The notes: generated by a model not told the origin, from the sequence alone. A stretch of 49,454 bases of DNA from Deltaproteobacteria bacterium (GCA_013349285.1 DUZU01000024.1:1-49454), one strand, 5' to 3'. Shown: positions 25,509-33,587, counted from the stretch's first letter. Made by a program: numbers and translations.

Positions 25509-27611
25509 TTGGCAGCGTCATCTCGCTTACGCAACAAATTGCTTTTTCTTTCCGGGGTCATCTTCCTGCTGTTTATTGTTCTTAATGGCACGGCAGCCCT
25601 GGTCACCTCGTCAAAGCTCAAGAGCTTTCTGCGACAGCAGGGTGATCGGGAGATCCTCCAGCAGGCGGTCGAGGTTGACCGCCAACTGCGGGCGGTTGTT
25701 ACCCAAAAAAAAGAGCTTCTCAACCTGTTGGCCCGCAATGTCAACCTGGCCATTGCTCTTAAGCGTCAGCGCCTGAGTGTCCTTGATGAGCTTTTCTCCG
25801 AGTGGAAAAAGGAGAGCGATTTTCAGGAGTTTCTGCTGGTTGACCAGGCCGGTAATCTGATTTCCGATAACAGCCGGGAATCCCAGGCTTCTGTGGCCGA
25901 TAAGGCCTGGTACCAGGAGGCTAGAACCAGTGGGGCTTCTCGAATCTATTTCGAACCAGGGGAGAAACCGACTCCGGTATTCTGGCTCCTCTCTCCCGTG
26001 ACGGTGTACAATACCCCTTATGCGCTTCTGGCCAAGGTCAACTGGCAAACGATCCCATTTTTCCTTGACCAGAGCAAACTGGTTCAGCTGCAGGACAGGA
26101 ACAAGTTTAATCTTATTCTTGACGATCAATATAATCTGCTCTATCTCCCTCCTTTTCTTGAGCAAGAAAGGGAAAAATTTAGCCGAGGTTTTTTTTCGGC
26201 CGGCCTTCGGTTTCAAGCCTTGCGAAACTCCCTGTCGCACGAGGCGGCAGGCAATCTCCACGAGATCAATTTCATCGACCAGGACAACTGTGTCGGTTTT
26301 GCCCGGTTGGAAAACTCCCCCTGGTTGGTTCTGGCGTTTCAGAACGAGGAACAGAATCATGCCGCGATCAACCGGATCTACCGGAGCAGTTTGCAGATCA
26401 ACCTCCTCATCCTTATTTTTGGACTGGGCCTCCTCTTTTTTCTGATCAGGAAGATAGCCGCCCCCTTCCAGCAGTTGATTGCGGTAACCGGCGAGATCAT
26501 TCAGGGTAAGTACCCCGATCAGATCAAGATTCCGGCCGATGATGAAATCAAGGAGATTATCGATGCCTTGAACCTGATGATCAGCCAGGTTCGCCAGCAG
26601 GAGGCAGCAGTCAAAGCACTTTACGACCAAGAAAAAAAGGCATCGGCCAATCTCACCGAGGCCAATGCCCGGTTGGCTCGCCAATCCGAGGATCTGCGCC
26701 AAAAAAATCAGGAGGTCCAACAGGCCTTTGATAAATTAAGGGTGGTTCAGGAAGACCTGATGCACGCCGAACGCCTTGCCGTGGTCGGCGAAACTTCAGG
26801 GCGGGTGGCCCATGAGGTTCTTAATCCCGTGGCCGCGATCATGTTCCGGGTGGAAAATGATTTGGCCAAATATCCGCAGATGCATGATGCGCTGCTGGGA
26901 CTCCGGGAGATTATCAGTGACTGGCAACAGGAATTGAAAAACGGCACCTTGCCCCAATATTTCTCGGAAAGAGATGCCGCCGGAGTCAGTTGCGGCGAGG
27001 AAGACCTCAGTCTCCTGCAGGGTATGGCCGACGAATTTCAGCAACTGAACGATCAGCGACAACAGGATCTGCAGTTTATCTTCAAGCAGATCCAACGGGT
27101 CATCAAAATCATCAATACCCTGCGGGAGTCAACGGTGACCACCCGGTCGATCACCCGCTTTCCGATCTCCGAGCCCCTGCACGATGCCCTTGATCTCCTG
27201 GACGATTCGTTGCGGAAAAGAAGGATCAAGGTGGAAAAAAGTATTCCTGACGACTTGCCTCATATTGATGCTGATCTCAGTGAATTGGTCCAGGTTTTTA
27301 CCAACCTGCTGCGCAATGCCATGCAGAGCATCGACCCCAAAAAGCAGCATGATGGCAAGATCACGGTGGAGGTCAGACGGATTGGGGAGAGAGCCGTGGA
27401 GATCCGGATCATGGATAACGGCAAGGGGATCGCGGTTGCCGATCAGGCTTCCATCTTTGAGCAGCATTTTACCACCAAAGGCAAAAAGGATGGCACCGGC
27501 CTGGGCCTGGGCATCAGCAGGAAATTCGTCAGGGCATACGGCGGCGAGCTGCTCCTTGAAGAGAGTCGGGAAGGGCAAGGCTCCACCTTTCTCATTACCC
27601 TCCCTGGTTAA
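25509..27611 (+). CDS. Membrane sensor histidine kinase (dCACHE-HAMP-HisKA-HATPase)
   Basis: The 700-residue kinase has a membrane helix at about 11-32, a periplasmic dCACHE-like sensor (about 35-295, with SVADKAWYQEARTSGASRIY), a second helix (297-315), HAMP (about 316-370), a coiled coil (375-420), the phosphorylation site GRVAHEVLNPVAAIM (H435) and a full ATPase domain: NLLRNAMQSI, DNGKGI, GTGLGLGISRKF. About 70 residues of extra helix lie between the H-box and the ATPase domain. TTG 25509 has an AGGAG-type SD. It has no receiver of its own; the REC-DUF3369-GGDEF protein encoded two genes earlier is the likely partner. Confidence 0.92.
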   Translation: MAASSRLRNKLLFLSGVIFLLFIVLNGTAALVTSSKLKSFLRQQGDREILQQAVEVDRQLRAVVTQKKELLNLLARNVNLAIALKRQRLSVLDELFSEWKKESDFQEFLLVDQAGNLISDNSRESQASVADKAWYQEARTSGASRIYFEPGEKPTPVFWLLSPVTVYNTPYALLAKVNWQTIPFFLDQSKLVQLQDRNKFNLILDDQYNLLYLPPFLEQEREKFSRGFFSAGLRFQALRNSLSHEAAGNLHEINFIDQDNCVGFARLENSPWLVLAFQNEEQNHAAINRIYRSSLQINLLILIFGLGLLFFLIRKIAAPFQQLIAVTGEIIQGKYPDQIKIPADDEIKEIIDALNLMISQVRQQEAAVKALYDQEKKASANLTEANARLARQSEDLRQKNQEVQQAFDKLRVVQEDLMHAERLAVVGETSGRVAHEVLNPVAAIMFRVENDLAKYPQMHDALLGLREIISDWQQELKNGTLPQYFSERDAAGVSCGEEDLSLLQGMADEFQQLNDQRQQDLQFIFKQIQRVIKIINTLRESTVTTRSITRFPISEPLHDALDLLDDSLRKRRIKVEKSIPDDLPHIDADLSELVQVFTNLLRNAMQSIDPKKQHDGKITVEVRRIGERAVEIRIMDNGKGIAVADQASIFEQHFTTKGKKDGTGLGLGISRKFVRAYGGELLLEESREGQGSTFLITLPG

Positions 27612-27740
27612 TCCTATTACTCTACATTGCCATTGATCACCCGTCTGCTCCTTGCCAACGGGATTGCTTCTGTCCCGGCTGAAATTATCGGCAAGTTGGG
27701 TTCCATTGACTCATGTCGACTTTTTTTTAGGGGAGTTAAC

Positions 27741-27938
27741 TCACATCTTTTTCAAATCGATTTCCTGGTGGAATTCCCCGGCCGCCTCTTTAGTCACGGC
27801 CTGGCCGGCGATCACTCTTGTGCCGTCAAAGGTCATGGTCGGGTTGCCGTATAACTCCCAGCCGTTGTTGAGTTTTTCCGTAACCCTTTTACAGAAGGCG
27901 GTGTCATCAGGGCCGGTGAGGAATGCGTAAAGTTTCAT
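27741..27938 (-). CDS. DUF1737 small protein
   Basis: This 65-residue protein matches the DUF1737 pattern: MKLYAFLTGPDDTAFCKRV, then NNGWELYGNPTMTFDG and IAGQAVTKE. The family is small, soluble and uncharacterised; its fold recalls ligand- or nucleic-acid-binding beta modules, but no function is established. It lies 42 bp downstream of the DUF134 regulator on the same strand. Confidence 0.82.
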   Translation of the reverse strand: MKLYAFLTGPDDTAFCKRVTEKLNNGWELYGNPTMTFDGTRVIAGQAVTKEAAGEFHQEIDLKKM

Positions 27939-27980
27939 TGGCTTGTTCCCGTTGTTATGGTTGATAATTGAAGCGGCAGA

Positions 27981-28253
27981 CTATTTTAGAATCAATGCCG
28001 CCCTTGCAAACAGAGCACGGGCGACCTTTTTTCTCGCCGAATTGAGGAGCCGTTGCACCGTTCCCCTGGAGACCCCCATTTTTTGGCCGGCCTCCTCCTG
28101 GGTTAAGCCGTCGTAATCGCCGAGCTTTAATGCCTCCAGTTCGTCCTGTTCGAGCGAGATGTGCTCAAGTCGGCTGAGCGGGGTTCCGCTTGGCTTAAAG
28201 GCCTGGCCCTGCATATTGCAGCCGCAATGTCTCGGCTTTTTGGGTCTTGGCAT
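27981..28253 (-). CDS. DUF134 (UPF0251) sigma-70 region 4-like DNA-binding protein
   Basis: The 90-residue protein starts MPRPKKPRHCGCNMQGQAFK, the family hallmark, and has an HTH of sigma region 4 type (GLTQEEAGQKMGVSRGTVQRLLNSARKKVARAL). ATG 28253 has AAGGGG upstream and the family N terminus; the longer open frame reaching 28421 is not used. The gene is divergent from the NifX-like gene at 28415, a pairing common in anaerobes, and a perfect palindrome lies between them. It probably regulates that divergent promoter. Confidence 0.88.
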   Translation of the reverse strand: MPRPKKPRHCGCNMQGQAFKPSGTPLSRLEHISLEQDELEALKLGDYDGLTQEEAGQKMGVSRGTVQRLLNSARKKVARALFARAALILK

Positions 28254-28295
28254 CGTCTGCCCCTTCCTGGTGGTAAAGATTGTCCTGGTTGATAG

Positions 28296-28309
28296 TGTGC
28301 ATATGCACA
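28296..28309. promoter_or_regulatory. Perfect 14-bp palindrome, probable DUF134 operator
   Basis: TGTGCATATGCACA lies 43 bp from the DUF134 start and just upstream of the rightward -35 box. A second copy of the half-site, ATGCACA, begins at 28353, exactly 50 bp from the matching half-site at 28303, near five helical turns. The arrangement suits cooperative binding. Confidence 0.6.
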
Positions 28310-28318
28310 AAATTATGC

Positions 28319-28346
28319 TTGACGGCCTGCTCTCCGATGTTATTTT
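28319..28346 (+). promoter_or_regulatory. Candidate promoter for the NifX-like gene
   Basis: TTGACG (28319-28324) and TATTTT (28341-28346) are 16 bp apart, between the palindrome and the second ATGCACA half-site. Bound regulator on both sites could loop or block it. Confidence 0.4.
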
Positions 28347-28414
28347 GAGCAGATGCACATAATGTATTTTTTTTATATAATCGGCCCCAAATTTAATTTC
28401 AACAGGAGTGACCC

Positions 28415-28813
28415 ATGACAACCGAAAAGATAGCTATTCCATCCAATAGTCCCGGTGGGCTTGAGAGCATAATGTCGGATCATTTCGGTCATTGTGATAT
28501 TTTTACTGTTTTGACCATTCAGGGCAATGAGGTAGTCGCGGTAGCCACGGTTGATAATGTTGCACATCAAGCCGGTAGTTGCCTGGCCCCGGTCGGGCTT
28601 TTGGTCGAAACGGGGGTTAACTCCATTTTTGTCGGGGGCATGGGAAAGCGGCCCTTGGCCGGGTTCATGGAGGCCGGAATCAACGTGTTTTGGACCGGCA
28701 GGTCACCGAAACCGGCGATCAAGGAGCTTGTTGATGAGCTTTGTAACGGCAAAAGGCAACCCATGGAATTGACCCAGGTGTGTACGGGCGGCGGCAATTG
28801 CCATAAGCATTAA
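28415..28813 (+). CDS. NifX/NifB C-terminal-like (DIM6) iron-cluster protein
   Basis: This 132-residue protein belongs to the dinitrogenase iron-molybdenum cofactor biosynthesis family (MTTEKIAIPSNSPGGLESIM, SDHFGHCDIFTVL, GVNSIFVGGMGKRPL). It carries cysteines in HFGHC and AGSCLAP and a C-terminal tail CTGGGNCHKH. Family members bind iron-sulfur or Fe-Mo clusters. No nif genes are in view, so a nitrogenase link is not implied; stand-alone copies are common in anaerobes. It has a good AGGAG SD, is divergent from the DUF134 gene, and is 73 bp upstream of a polyferredoxin-type gene that may use the same clusters or electrons. Confidence 0.88.
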   Translation: MTTEKIAIPSNSPGGLESIMSDHFGHCDIFTVLTIQGNEVVAVATVDNVAHQAGSCLAPVGLLVETGVNSIFVGGMGKRPLAGFMEAGINVFWTGRSPKPAIKELVDELCNGKRQPMELTQVCTGGGNCHKH

Positions 28814-28886
28814 TCCGTCAAAGGCAGGTAGGTTCGCGACTTTGGGCGGTGGAGAGATTTGAGCACGATATTTTGGGTGAGGCGGG

Positions 28887-29897
28887 ATGGCCAGTCAAGA
28901 AATAGATGAAGTGGATAATTCCCCTAGAAGGGGAGAACTGAAACACCTGCGCTTCGTAATGCAGGCCGCTTTTTCTTTATTCTGCCTTTACAGCGGCTAT
29001 TGTTTTTACCTGTTTTATGCGTGGGCGAGTGGGGCTTCCAGATTTTTTGTGCCGCGTCCCCCTGCGGTGGAGGCCTTTCTGCCGATCAGCGGCTTGATCG
29101 GCCTAAAGCAGCTGCTGCTGACCGGGGTTTATGACGAGATTCATCCGGCCGGTTTGACTATTTTTATCAGCGCCTTGTTGCTGGCCCTTTTTTTTCGCAA
29201 AGGTTTTTGCGGCTGGATCTGCCCGGTCGGCTTTATCTCCAACCTGATTGAAAAAATTGGTCTTCAGCTGAAAACCATCAAGCGAATCCCGGTCTTTTTC
29301 GATATCCTGCTGATGTCTCTCAAGTATTTTTTGCTGGCCTTTTTTGCCTTTGTGGTGCTGCTCGAGATGGACTTGCAGGCGATCGAGGAGTTCAGCCGCT
29401 CACCGTATAATCTGGTGGTTGACGCCAGAATGCTGCTTTTTTTCATTAAGCCCTCCACCGTGACCCTCTGGTGCCTATCTTTTCTGGTCTTCGTCTCTTT
29501 TTTCTCCAGAAATTTCTGGTGCCGCTACCTCTGCCCCTACGGGGCGTTGCTGGGGCTTATTGCCCTGTTCAGTCCGGTGCGGGTCAAGCGGGATCGTGAG
29601 AAATGCATCGGTTGTCAACAATGCGAAAAAGTATGTCCCGGTTCAATTCGAGTGGCGGCCAAGGATTCGATAAACAGCCCGGAATGTCTCGGCTGCCTTG
29701 AGTGCGTGGCCGTCTGTCCGGTCGATGATTGCCTGAAGGTTTCAGCCGCCGGCCGGCAACTGCCCGCCTTGCTTTTGCCTTTAGGCATCTTGGCGCTTTT
29801 TTTCAGCCTGTGGGCCTGGGCCCAATTAAGCGGCCACTGGCAGAGTGAAGTTCCCCTGGAGGTTTTGCAGGCATATTATCGGAAGATAAGGATGTGA
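28887..29897 (+). CDS. NapH/CcoG-type membrane 4Fe-4S protein
   Basis: The 336-residue protein has about five membrane helices with two CxxxCP motifs at helix ends (GFCGWICPVG, about 111; WCRYLCPYGALLG, about 208) and a two-cluster ferredoxin domain (CIGCQQCEKVCPGSI, about 233; CLGCLECVAVCPVDDC, about 264), then a final helix. This matches the NapH/NosR/RdxA group, which passes electrons between the quinone pool and other redox proteins. Co-orientation with the NifX-like gene suggests a shared redox or cluster-assembly task; the true partner is not visible. Confidence 0.88.
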   Translation: MASQEIDEVDNSPRRGELKHLRFVMQAAFSLFCLYSGYCFYLFYAWASGASRFFVPRPPAVEAFLPISGLIGLKQLLLTGVYDEIHPAGLTIFISALLLALFFRKGFCGWICPVGFISNLIEKIGLQLKTIKRIPVFFDILLMSLKYFLLAFFAFVVLLEMDLQAIEEFSRSPYNLVVDARMLLFFIKPSTVTLWCLSFLVFVSFFSRNFWCRYLCPYGALLGLIALFSPVRVKRDREKCIGCQQCEKVCPGSIRVAAKDSINSPECLGCLECVAVCPVDDCLKVSAAGRQLPALLLPLGILALFFSLWAWAQLSGHWQSEVPLEVLQAYYRKIRM

Positions 29898-30112
29898 AGT
29901 GTCGGCTCCGGCAAGGCAGGGTCTATTGGTGCCGGATCCGGCCCATGGTTGCTGACGCCTCTTTCTCGGGCAAGTATCCTTTATTTTTCAAACCAAAAAA
30001 TAGCCATTCTTTAATCCCTTTTTAACAATCGCAGAGCATAGTGTTTCTTAATAGAAAATTTTGATGCAGAAATTTTTCAGCTAATTCACTAGTCTATTTA
30101 AGGAGCACGGTT

Positions 30113-31327
30113 ATGAAGAAAATGTATGCCCATGCGGTCTGTTTAGCCCTTACCGTAACTATTGTCAGCAGCGCCGGTCAAGTTTTTGCGGCTGATCGCG
30201 ATCATGAAAGAGATTCATCTTACATGCAAGGCAAGGCCCGAAATATTATAGTCATGGTTCCGGATGGTATGGGACTGGCTGATGTTACCGCCGCTCGTAT
30301 TGCCAAGAACGGCCCGGATGGCGATCGCCTTAACTTTGAAAGACTGCCGGTAATCGGTTATCAAAGAACCCATTCCGCAAACAGTACGGTCACCGACTCC
30401 GCGGCTGCGGCCAGTGCCTGGGCGGCCGGGCAAAAGTTTAATAATGGCGAGATTTCATGCCATGCCGTTGAAAATGTTTGCGTTGAAAATCCGACAACAA
30501 TTCTGGAAATCGCAAAATCAATGGGTAAGGCCACCGGCTTGGTTGTAACCTCAACTATTACCCATGCAACGCCCGCTGCTTTCGGCGCACATGTCAATTC
30601 CCGGCAATGTGAAACGGAAATCGGACGTCAGTACATAGAGGAGATAGGTGTTGATGTGTTGCTCGGCGGTGGCATCGGTGCGAATAAAAGAGATGCAAAG
30701 TATAACTGCGATCAATATCCCGGGCAGGACGGCAACGCTGTTATTGCTCAGGCGCTCGGCCTTGGCTATGAGTATGTAACCACGGCTGACGAGTTACATC
30801 AAAAAATTAGCGACGATGACCGGATCAAACTCTTGGGCCTTTTTAATGATGGAGGCTTAACCCCGGAATATCTACGTTCTGTTGAAATTAGTCAGCCCCG
30901 GTTGCCGGAGATGACCGCCGCCGCCCTGGATATTCTCGAGGAGGATAAAGACGGGTTTTTTATGATGGTGGAAGGTTCACAGATTGACTGGGCAAACCAT
31001 GATAATAACTATGAGTATCAGTTGGGCGAGATGTTGGCCTTTGACCAGGCGGTGAAAACGGTTCAGGATTGGATTATGGCTGCCCCCCAGAGGCGGCAGG
31101 ACACCCTGCTCATCGTTGTTGCCGATCATGATACCGGAGGCTTTGCCGTTAACGGCCCATATGGCACTTTGAGTGATGCGGGCGATATGGTCGAGGCCGG
31201 CTGGACCACCGGAGGCCATACGGCCGGGGATACGATAATTTGGAGCCAGGGGCCCGGCAGTCGTGAACTGGGTGAATCGCTGGATAATACAGATCTTTTT
31301 CACATTATGAAAAAGGCGATGAAATAA
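30113..31327 (+). CDS. phoA: Alkaline phosphatase (PhoA family)
   Basis: This 404-residue exported phosphomonoesterase has a signal peptide (cleavage near VFA-ADR). Active-site motifs are MVPDGMG (metal Asp), the nucleophile serine in NSTVTDSAAAASAWAAG, ITHATPAAFGAH, MVEGSQIDWANHDNN, VVADHDTGGF and WTTGGHTAGD, giving the usual metal ligands. It is somewhat shorter than E. coli PhoA. It probably releases phosphate in the periplasm. No convincing Pho box was found in the 215-bp upstream gap. A strong terminator follows, so it is a single-gene unit. Confidence 0.92.
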   Translation: MKKMYAHAVCLALTVTIVSSAGQVFAADRDHERDSSYMQGKARNIIVMVPDGMGLADVTAARIAKNGPDGDRLNFERLPVIGYQRTHSANSTVTDSAAAASAWAAGQKFNNGEISCHAVENVCVENPTTILEIAKSMGKATGLVVTSTITHATPAAFGAHVNSRQCETEIGRQYIEEIGVDVLLGGGIGANKRDAKYNCDQYPGQDGNAVIAQALGLGYEYVTTADELHQKISDDDRIKLLGLFNDGGLTPEYLRSVEISQPRLPEMTAAALDILEEDKDGFFMMVEGSQIDWANHDNNYEYQLGEMLAFDQAVKTVQDWIMAAPQRRQDTLLIVVADHDTGGFAVNGPYGTLSDAGDMVEAGWTTGGHTAGDTIIWSQGPGSRELGESLDNTDLFHIMKKAMK

Positions 31328-31343
31328 GTTTGTCCGTATCCGG

Positions 31344-31376
31344 AGAGGGGAGAGCGTTTGGCTTTCTCCTCTTTTT
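31344..31376 (+). terminator. Rho-independent terminator after phoA
   Basis: An 11-bp stem, AGAGGGGAGAG (31344-31354) with CTTTCTCCTCT (31362-31372), has two G-U pairs and a 7-nt loop, and runs into five T. Confidence 0.88.
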
Positions 31377-31597
31377 ATATGTGGGCCGGCCGGTAATCTA
31401 TTTGTGGAGGATATTGGGCATAAGAATCTGCTAAGAAATGACTTCCGCCCAATGCTTTTCTTTAAATGGCATGCACGTCTTTGTTTGAAATACGAATATT
31501 GACTCCGCTGTTTTGACTCTGTTTTTGCCGCGTGTTGAGCGCGAGATGGTCGACTTTTTGCCTGCTCTCCGAGGTATTTTCGGTTGGGGGCGGAAGG

Positions 31598-32113
31598 TTA
31601 ACGGTTGATATATCGCCGCAGCATTGCCAGCCCGTCGGCCGAGTCCCAGCGCACGGCGCCGATATACTTTTCCCGGATAATTCCCTGCTTATCAACGATA
31701 AAGGTTTCCGGCACCCCGGTTATGCCATAGGCCTGGGCCGCCTTATTTTCCGGGTCCACCAGGATCGGAAAGGTGAAACCGCCTTTTTTCGCCAGGGAGT
31801 CGGCAATCGCCGGATCATCGTTGCTGAGGATCGCCAGGATCTTGAATTTGTCGGCCGGCAACGTGGTGTAGATCTTCTGCATGGATGGCATCTCGCTACG
31901 GCAGGGCGGGCACCAGGTCGCCCAGAAGTTGACCATGACCACCTGTCCCTTGAGCTCGTTCAGTTGCCAGGTTTTGCCCTTGGTATCCATCAGGGTGAAG
32001 TTGGGAGCAGGTTTGTCTTCTTCCGCGATCTGCGTTTTTTGGTCGCAGCCGATCAGAAGTAAGGAGAGGGTAAAGGGAACTAGAAAAATGGAAAGTATTT
32101 TTTTGCTGATCAT
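31598..32113 (-). CDS. TlpA/ResA-like thioredoxin lipoprotein
   Basis: The 171-residue lipoprotein has a type II signal ending LLLIGC (lipidated Cys about residue 23). The thioredoxin-like domain has PAPNFTLMDTKGKTWQLNEL, the active site FWATWCPPCRSEMP, and the cis-Pro loop ITGVPETFIVDKQG. It should be anchored in the periplasm and act as a thiol-disulfide reductase, for example in cytochrome c maturation; several CxxCH proteins are encoded nearby. ATG 32113 has GGAG upstream; a longer frame to 32215 would put an unlikely 34 residues before the signal. It is convergent with phoA. Confidence 0.9.
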   Translation of the reverse strand: MISKKILSIFLVPFTLSLLLIGCDQKTQIAEEDKPAPNFTLMDTKGKTWQLNELKGQVVMVNFWATWCPPCRSEMPSMQKIYTTLPADKFKILAILSNDDPAIADSLAKKGGFTFPILVDPENKAAQAYGITGVPETFIVDKQGIIREKYIGAVRWDSADGLAMLRRYINR

Positions 32114-32265
32114 GCAATCGTCTCCGAATGAGCTGCCCGCAATTATTGCCGGTAAGTAGAAATGTTGAATATATTCATCTATTTTTTGCTTTAGGCAAAG
32201 GTTATTTTTGGCCATTGGGGCCGATTCTCACAAAGGTAACTACCCTCGGGATAACCGTTGAGTTT

Positions 32266-32820
32266 TTATTCATTTAGCAACTCAGCGGCTCGGCACCTTA
32301 AATATCTAACAATTTCAAAGCTAATCAGGCCTCCCAACGCCCCACCTAAAAACCATGGCAAGGTAAGGTGCAGGCTAAGATCAGCCCCCAAGCCGTAGAA
32401 CAGCATAACCGCAACCAGGGCTGCCGTGGGAAAATAAAGCAGCCCTGAATTATCGATGGCCAGCAATTCTGTCTTTTTCATGAATAATGGGGCGATAGCA
32501 GCACCGACCCCCAAAAAAATAATCCCGCAGATAACCATGAAGCCAAAGCCATCCGAGTGGGGAATGAGGTCGGCCAGATGATCATGTCCGGTAAAGCCTA
32601 TTTCAAACTGAGGACAGAAAAACAGGGTAACAGTGGCGCAGACTAGCTGCAGCCCGGCAAGTTTGGAGAAAATCAGCCAGATGGCCGGTCTTAGTTCGTT
32701 AGTGATCTCGGCCTTAATTTTTTCCGTCAACAACGGGGGCGGCGAGAGGGGATTAGAGTCGATAAACTCGAGAAATTCACTTTCCCAATCTCCATATTTA
32801 TTTTTCTTGTCAATCATCAT
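32266..32820 (-). CDS. Putative membrane anti-sigma factor
   Basis: This 184-residue protein has an N-terminal cytoplasmic stretch (about 1-45, ESEFLEFIDSNPLSPPPLL) and four membrane helices (about 50-68, 90-110, 128-145, 152-170). No known domain is recognised, though the layout resembles small DUF1109-type anti-sigma proteins. Its ATG overlaps the sigma-factor stop (ATGA), so the two are translationally coupled. The usual role would be to hold the sigma factor at the membrane until a signal arrives; no zinc-binding HxxxCxxC motif is present. Role inferred from position. Confidence 0.72.
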   Translation of the reverse strand: MMIDKKNKYGDWESEFLEFIDSNPLSPPPLLTEKIKAEITNELRPAIWLIFSKLAGLQLVCATVTLFFCPQFEIGFTGHDHLADLIPHSDGFGFMVICGIIFLGVGAAIAPLFMKKTELLAIDNSGLLYFPTAALVAVMLFYGLGADLSLHLTLPWFLGGALGGLISFEIVRYLRCRAAELLNE

Positions 32821-33374
32821 GTATCCTCGGGCTTGATGAGCTTTTGTAACCTTTTCAAGGCTCGGTTGACAATCTGACGCGCATTGGTGGCGTTGGTTCC
32901 CAAGGCCTTAGCGATCTCCTCAAAGGAAAAATCTTCGCCATAACGTAGTTCTAACGATTGTCGCTGGCTTTTAGTGAGTAACGCGTCTTTGGGGATTAAG
33001 GCGTCCAGGTTATGCGCATCCTCAACCAGGAGGGAAGACGGAGTTACCTGCAGCTCATCCAGGGGAACAGCCAAAGCATCTTTTTCCTTTTTTCGGAAGT
33101 AGTCGCCCAGGGAGTTGCGTATCACGGCGAAAAGCCAAGGTTCAAAAGGAAAGTCATCTTTGTAGCGCAATCGGGAATGATGAAGGCGCATGAATATATC
33201 CTGGAAGATTTCATCAACATCGGTACCTTTATGCACCCTTTTTCGTAAATAACCATAAATCAAAGAATTAAACTTCTCATAAAGGCAGTTAAACGCCTCA
33301 AGGTCACCTTTCTGGTAGAGAATCATCAACTCCGCCCCGGTCATGGCCGCATATGGTTTTTTATTACCTTTCAT
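32817..33374 (-). CDS. ECF-family RNA polymerase sigma factor
   Basis: The 185-residue protein has sigma region 2 (FNCLYEKFNSLIYGYLRKRV, VDEIFQDIFMRLHHSRLRY, PFEPWLFAVIRNSLGDYFRK) and region 4 (TKSQRQSLELRYGEDFSFEEIAKALGTNATNARQIVNRALKRL) joined by a short linker. It starts transcription of a small regulon when freed from its anti-sigma. ATG 33374 has only a weak SD and lies six bases after a promoter-like CGAATA, so the message may be leaderless or start at Met11. It is divergent from the DUF6448 gene, which carries the same promoter motif. Confidence 0.92.
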   Translation of the reverse strand: MKGNKKPYAAMTGAELMILYQKGDLEAFNCLYEKFNSLIYGYLRKRVHKGTDVDEIFQDIFMRLHHSRLRYKDDFPFEPWLFAVIRNSLGDYFRKKEKDALAVPLDELQVTPSSLLVEDAHNLDALIPKDALLTKSQRQSLELRYGEDFSFEEIAKALGTNATNARQIVNRALKRLQKLIKPEDT

Positions 33375-33379
33375 TCTTA

Positions 33380-33408
33380 TATTCGGCTGGGCGGGATATT
33401 TTGTGACA
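33380..33408 (-). promoter_or_regulatory. ECF-type promoter upstream of the sigma gene
   Basis: On the minus strand TGTCACA (33408-33402), 16 bp, then CGAATA (33385-33380). Extended, it reads TGTCACAAA-N14-CGAATATAA, the same pattern and spacing as the divergent site at 33464-33492. It suggests the sigma factor transcribes its own gene. Confidence 0.6.
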
Positions 33409-33463
33409 TGAGATAGGCAAATATGGCTGGGAGATTAATAATTAAAAAAAGTTGATAAAAAAT

Positions 33464-33492
33464 TGTCACAAATTTTGTCTGGCCAACGAACA
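33464..33492 (+). promoter_or_regulatory. ECF-type promoter upstream of the DUF6448 gene
   Basis: TGTCACA (33464-33470), 16 bp, then CGAACA (33487-33492); extended, TGTCACAAA-N14-CGAACACAA. The -35-like TGTCACA resembles motifs reported for some ECF groups such as ECF41. Predicted leader to the ATG at 33588 is about 90 nt. Confidence 0.65.
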
Positions 33493-33507
33493 CAACAATA
33501 ATGCCAC

Positions 33508-33541
33508 CTTGTAATGTTTACAAGTAGCACCCCGGCCGGGG
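33508..33541. repeat. Two adjacent palindromes in the DUF6448 leader
   Basis: CTTGTAA-TGT-TTACAAG (33508-33524) has perfect seven-base arms. CCCCGGCCGGGG (33530-33541) is a perfect 12-bp palindrome that could fold in RNA with a GGCC loop. Both lie between the ECF-type promoter and the start codon, so they may act as an operator or an RNA element. Confidence 0.55.
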
Positions 33542-33587
33542 AAAATGTTTTTACCTGTATATTAAAAAATCAAAGGAGAGTTTAACA

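Noticed and set aside
25611-26720. Long leftward open frame of 369 codons opposite the histidine kinase gene
   Set aside because: It is antisense to clear kinase domains and its translation has no recognisable motif or SD.
28415-29897. Nitrogen-fixation gene cluster suggested by the NifX-like protein
   Set aside because: No nifHDKEN or nifB core genes are present, and stand-alone DIM6 proteins are common in anaerobes.
29931-29942. 12-bp palindrome GCCGGATCCGGC after the polyferredoxin gene
   Set aside because: Perfect but isolated, with no T-run or nearby repeat; expected by chance in GC-rich spacer sequence.
29960-30112. Possible Pho box upstream of phoA (TTTAATC and TTTAACA direct repeats)
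   Set aside because: The repeats do not match the CTGTCAT-type Pho box and could be chance in AT-rich DNA.
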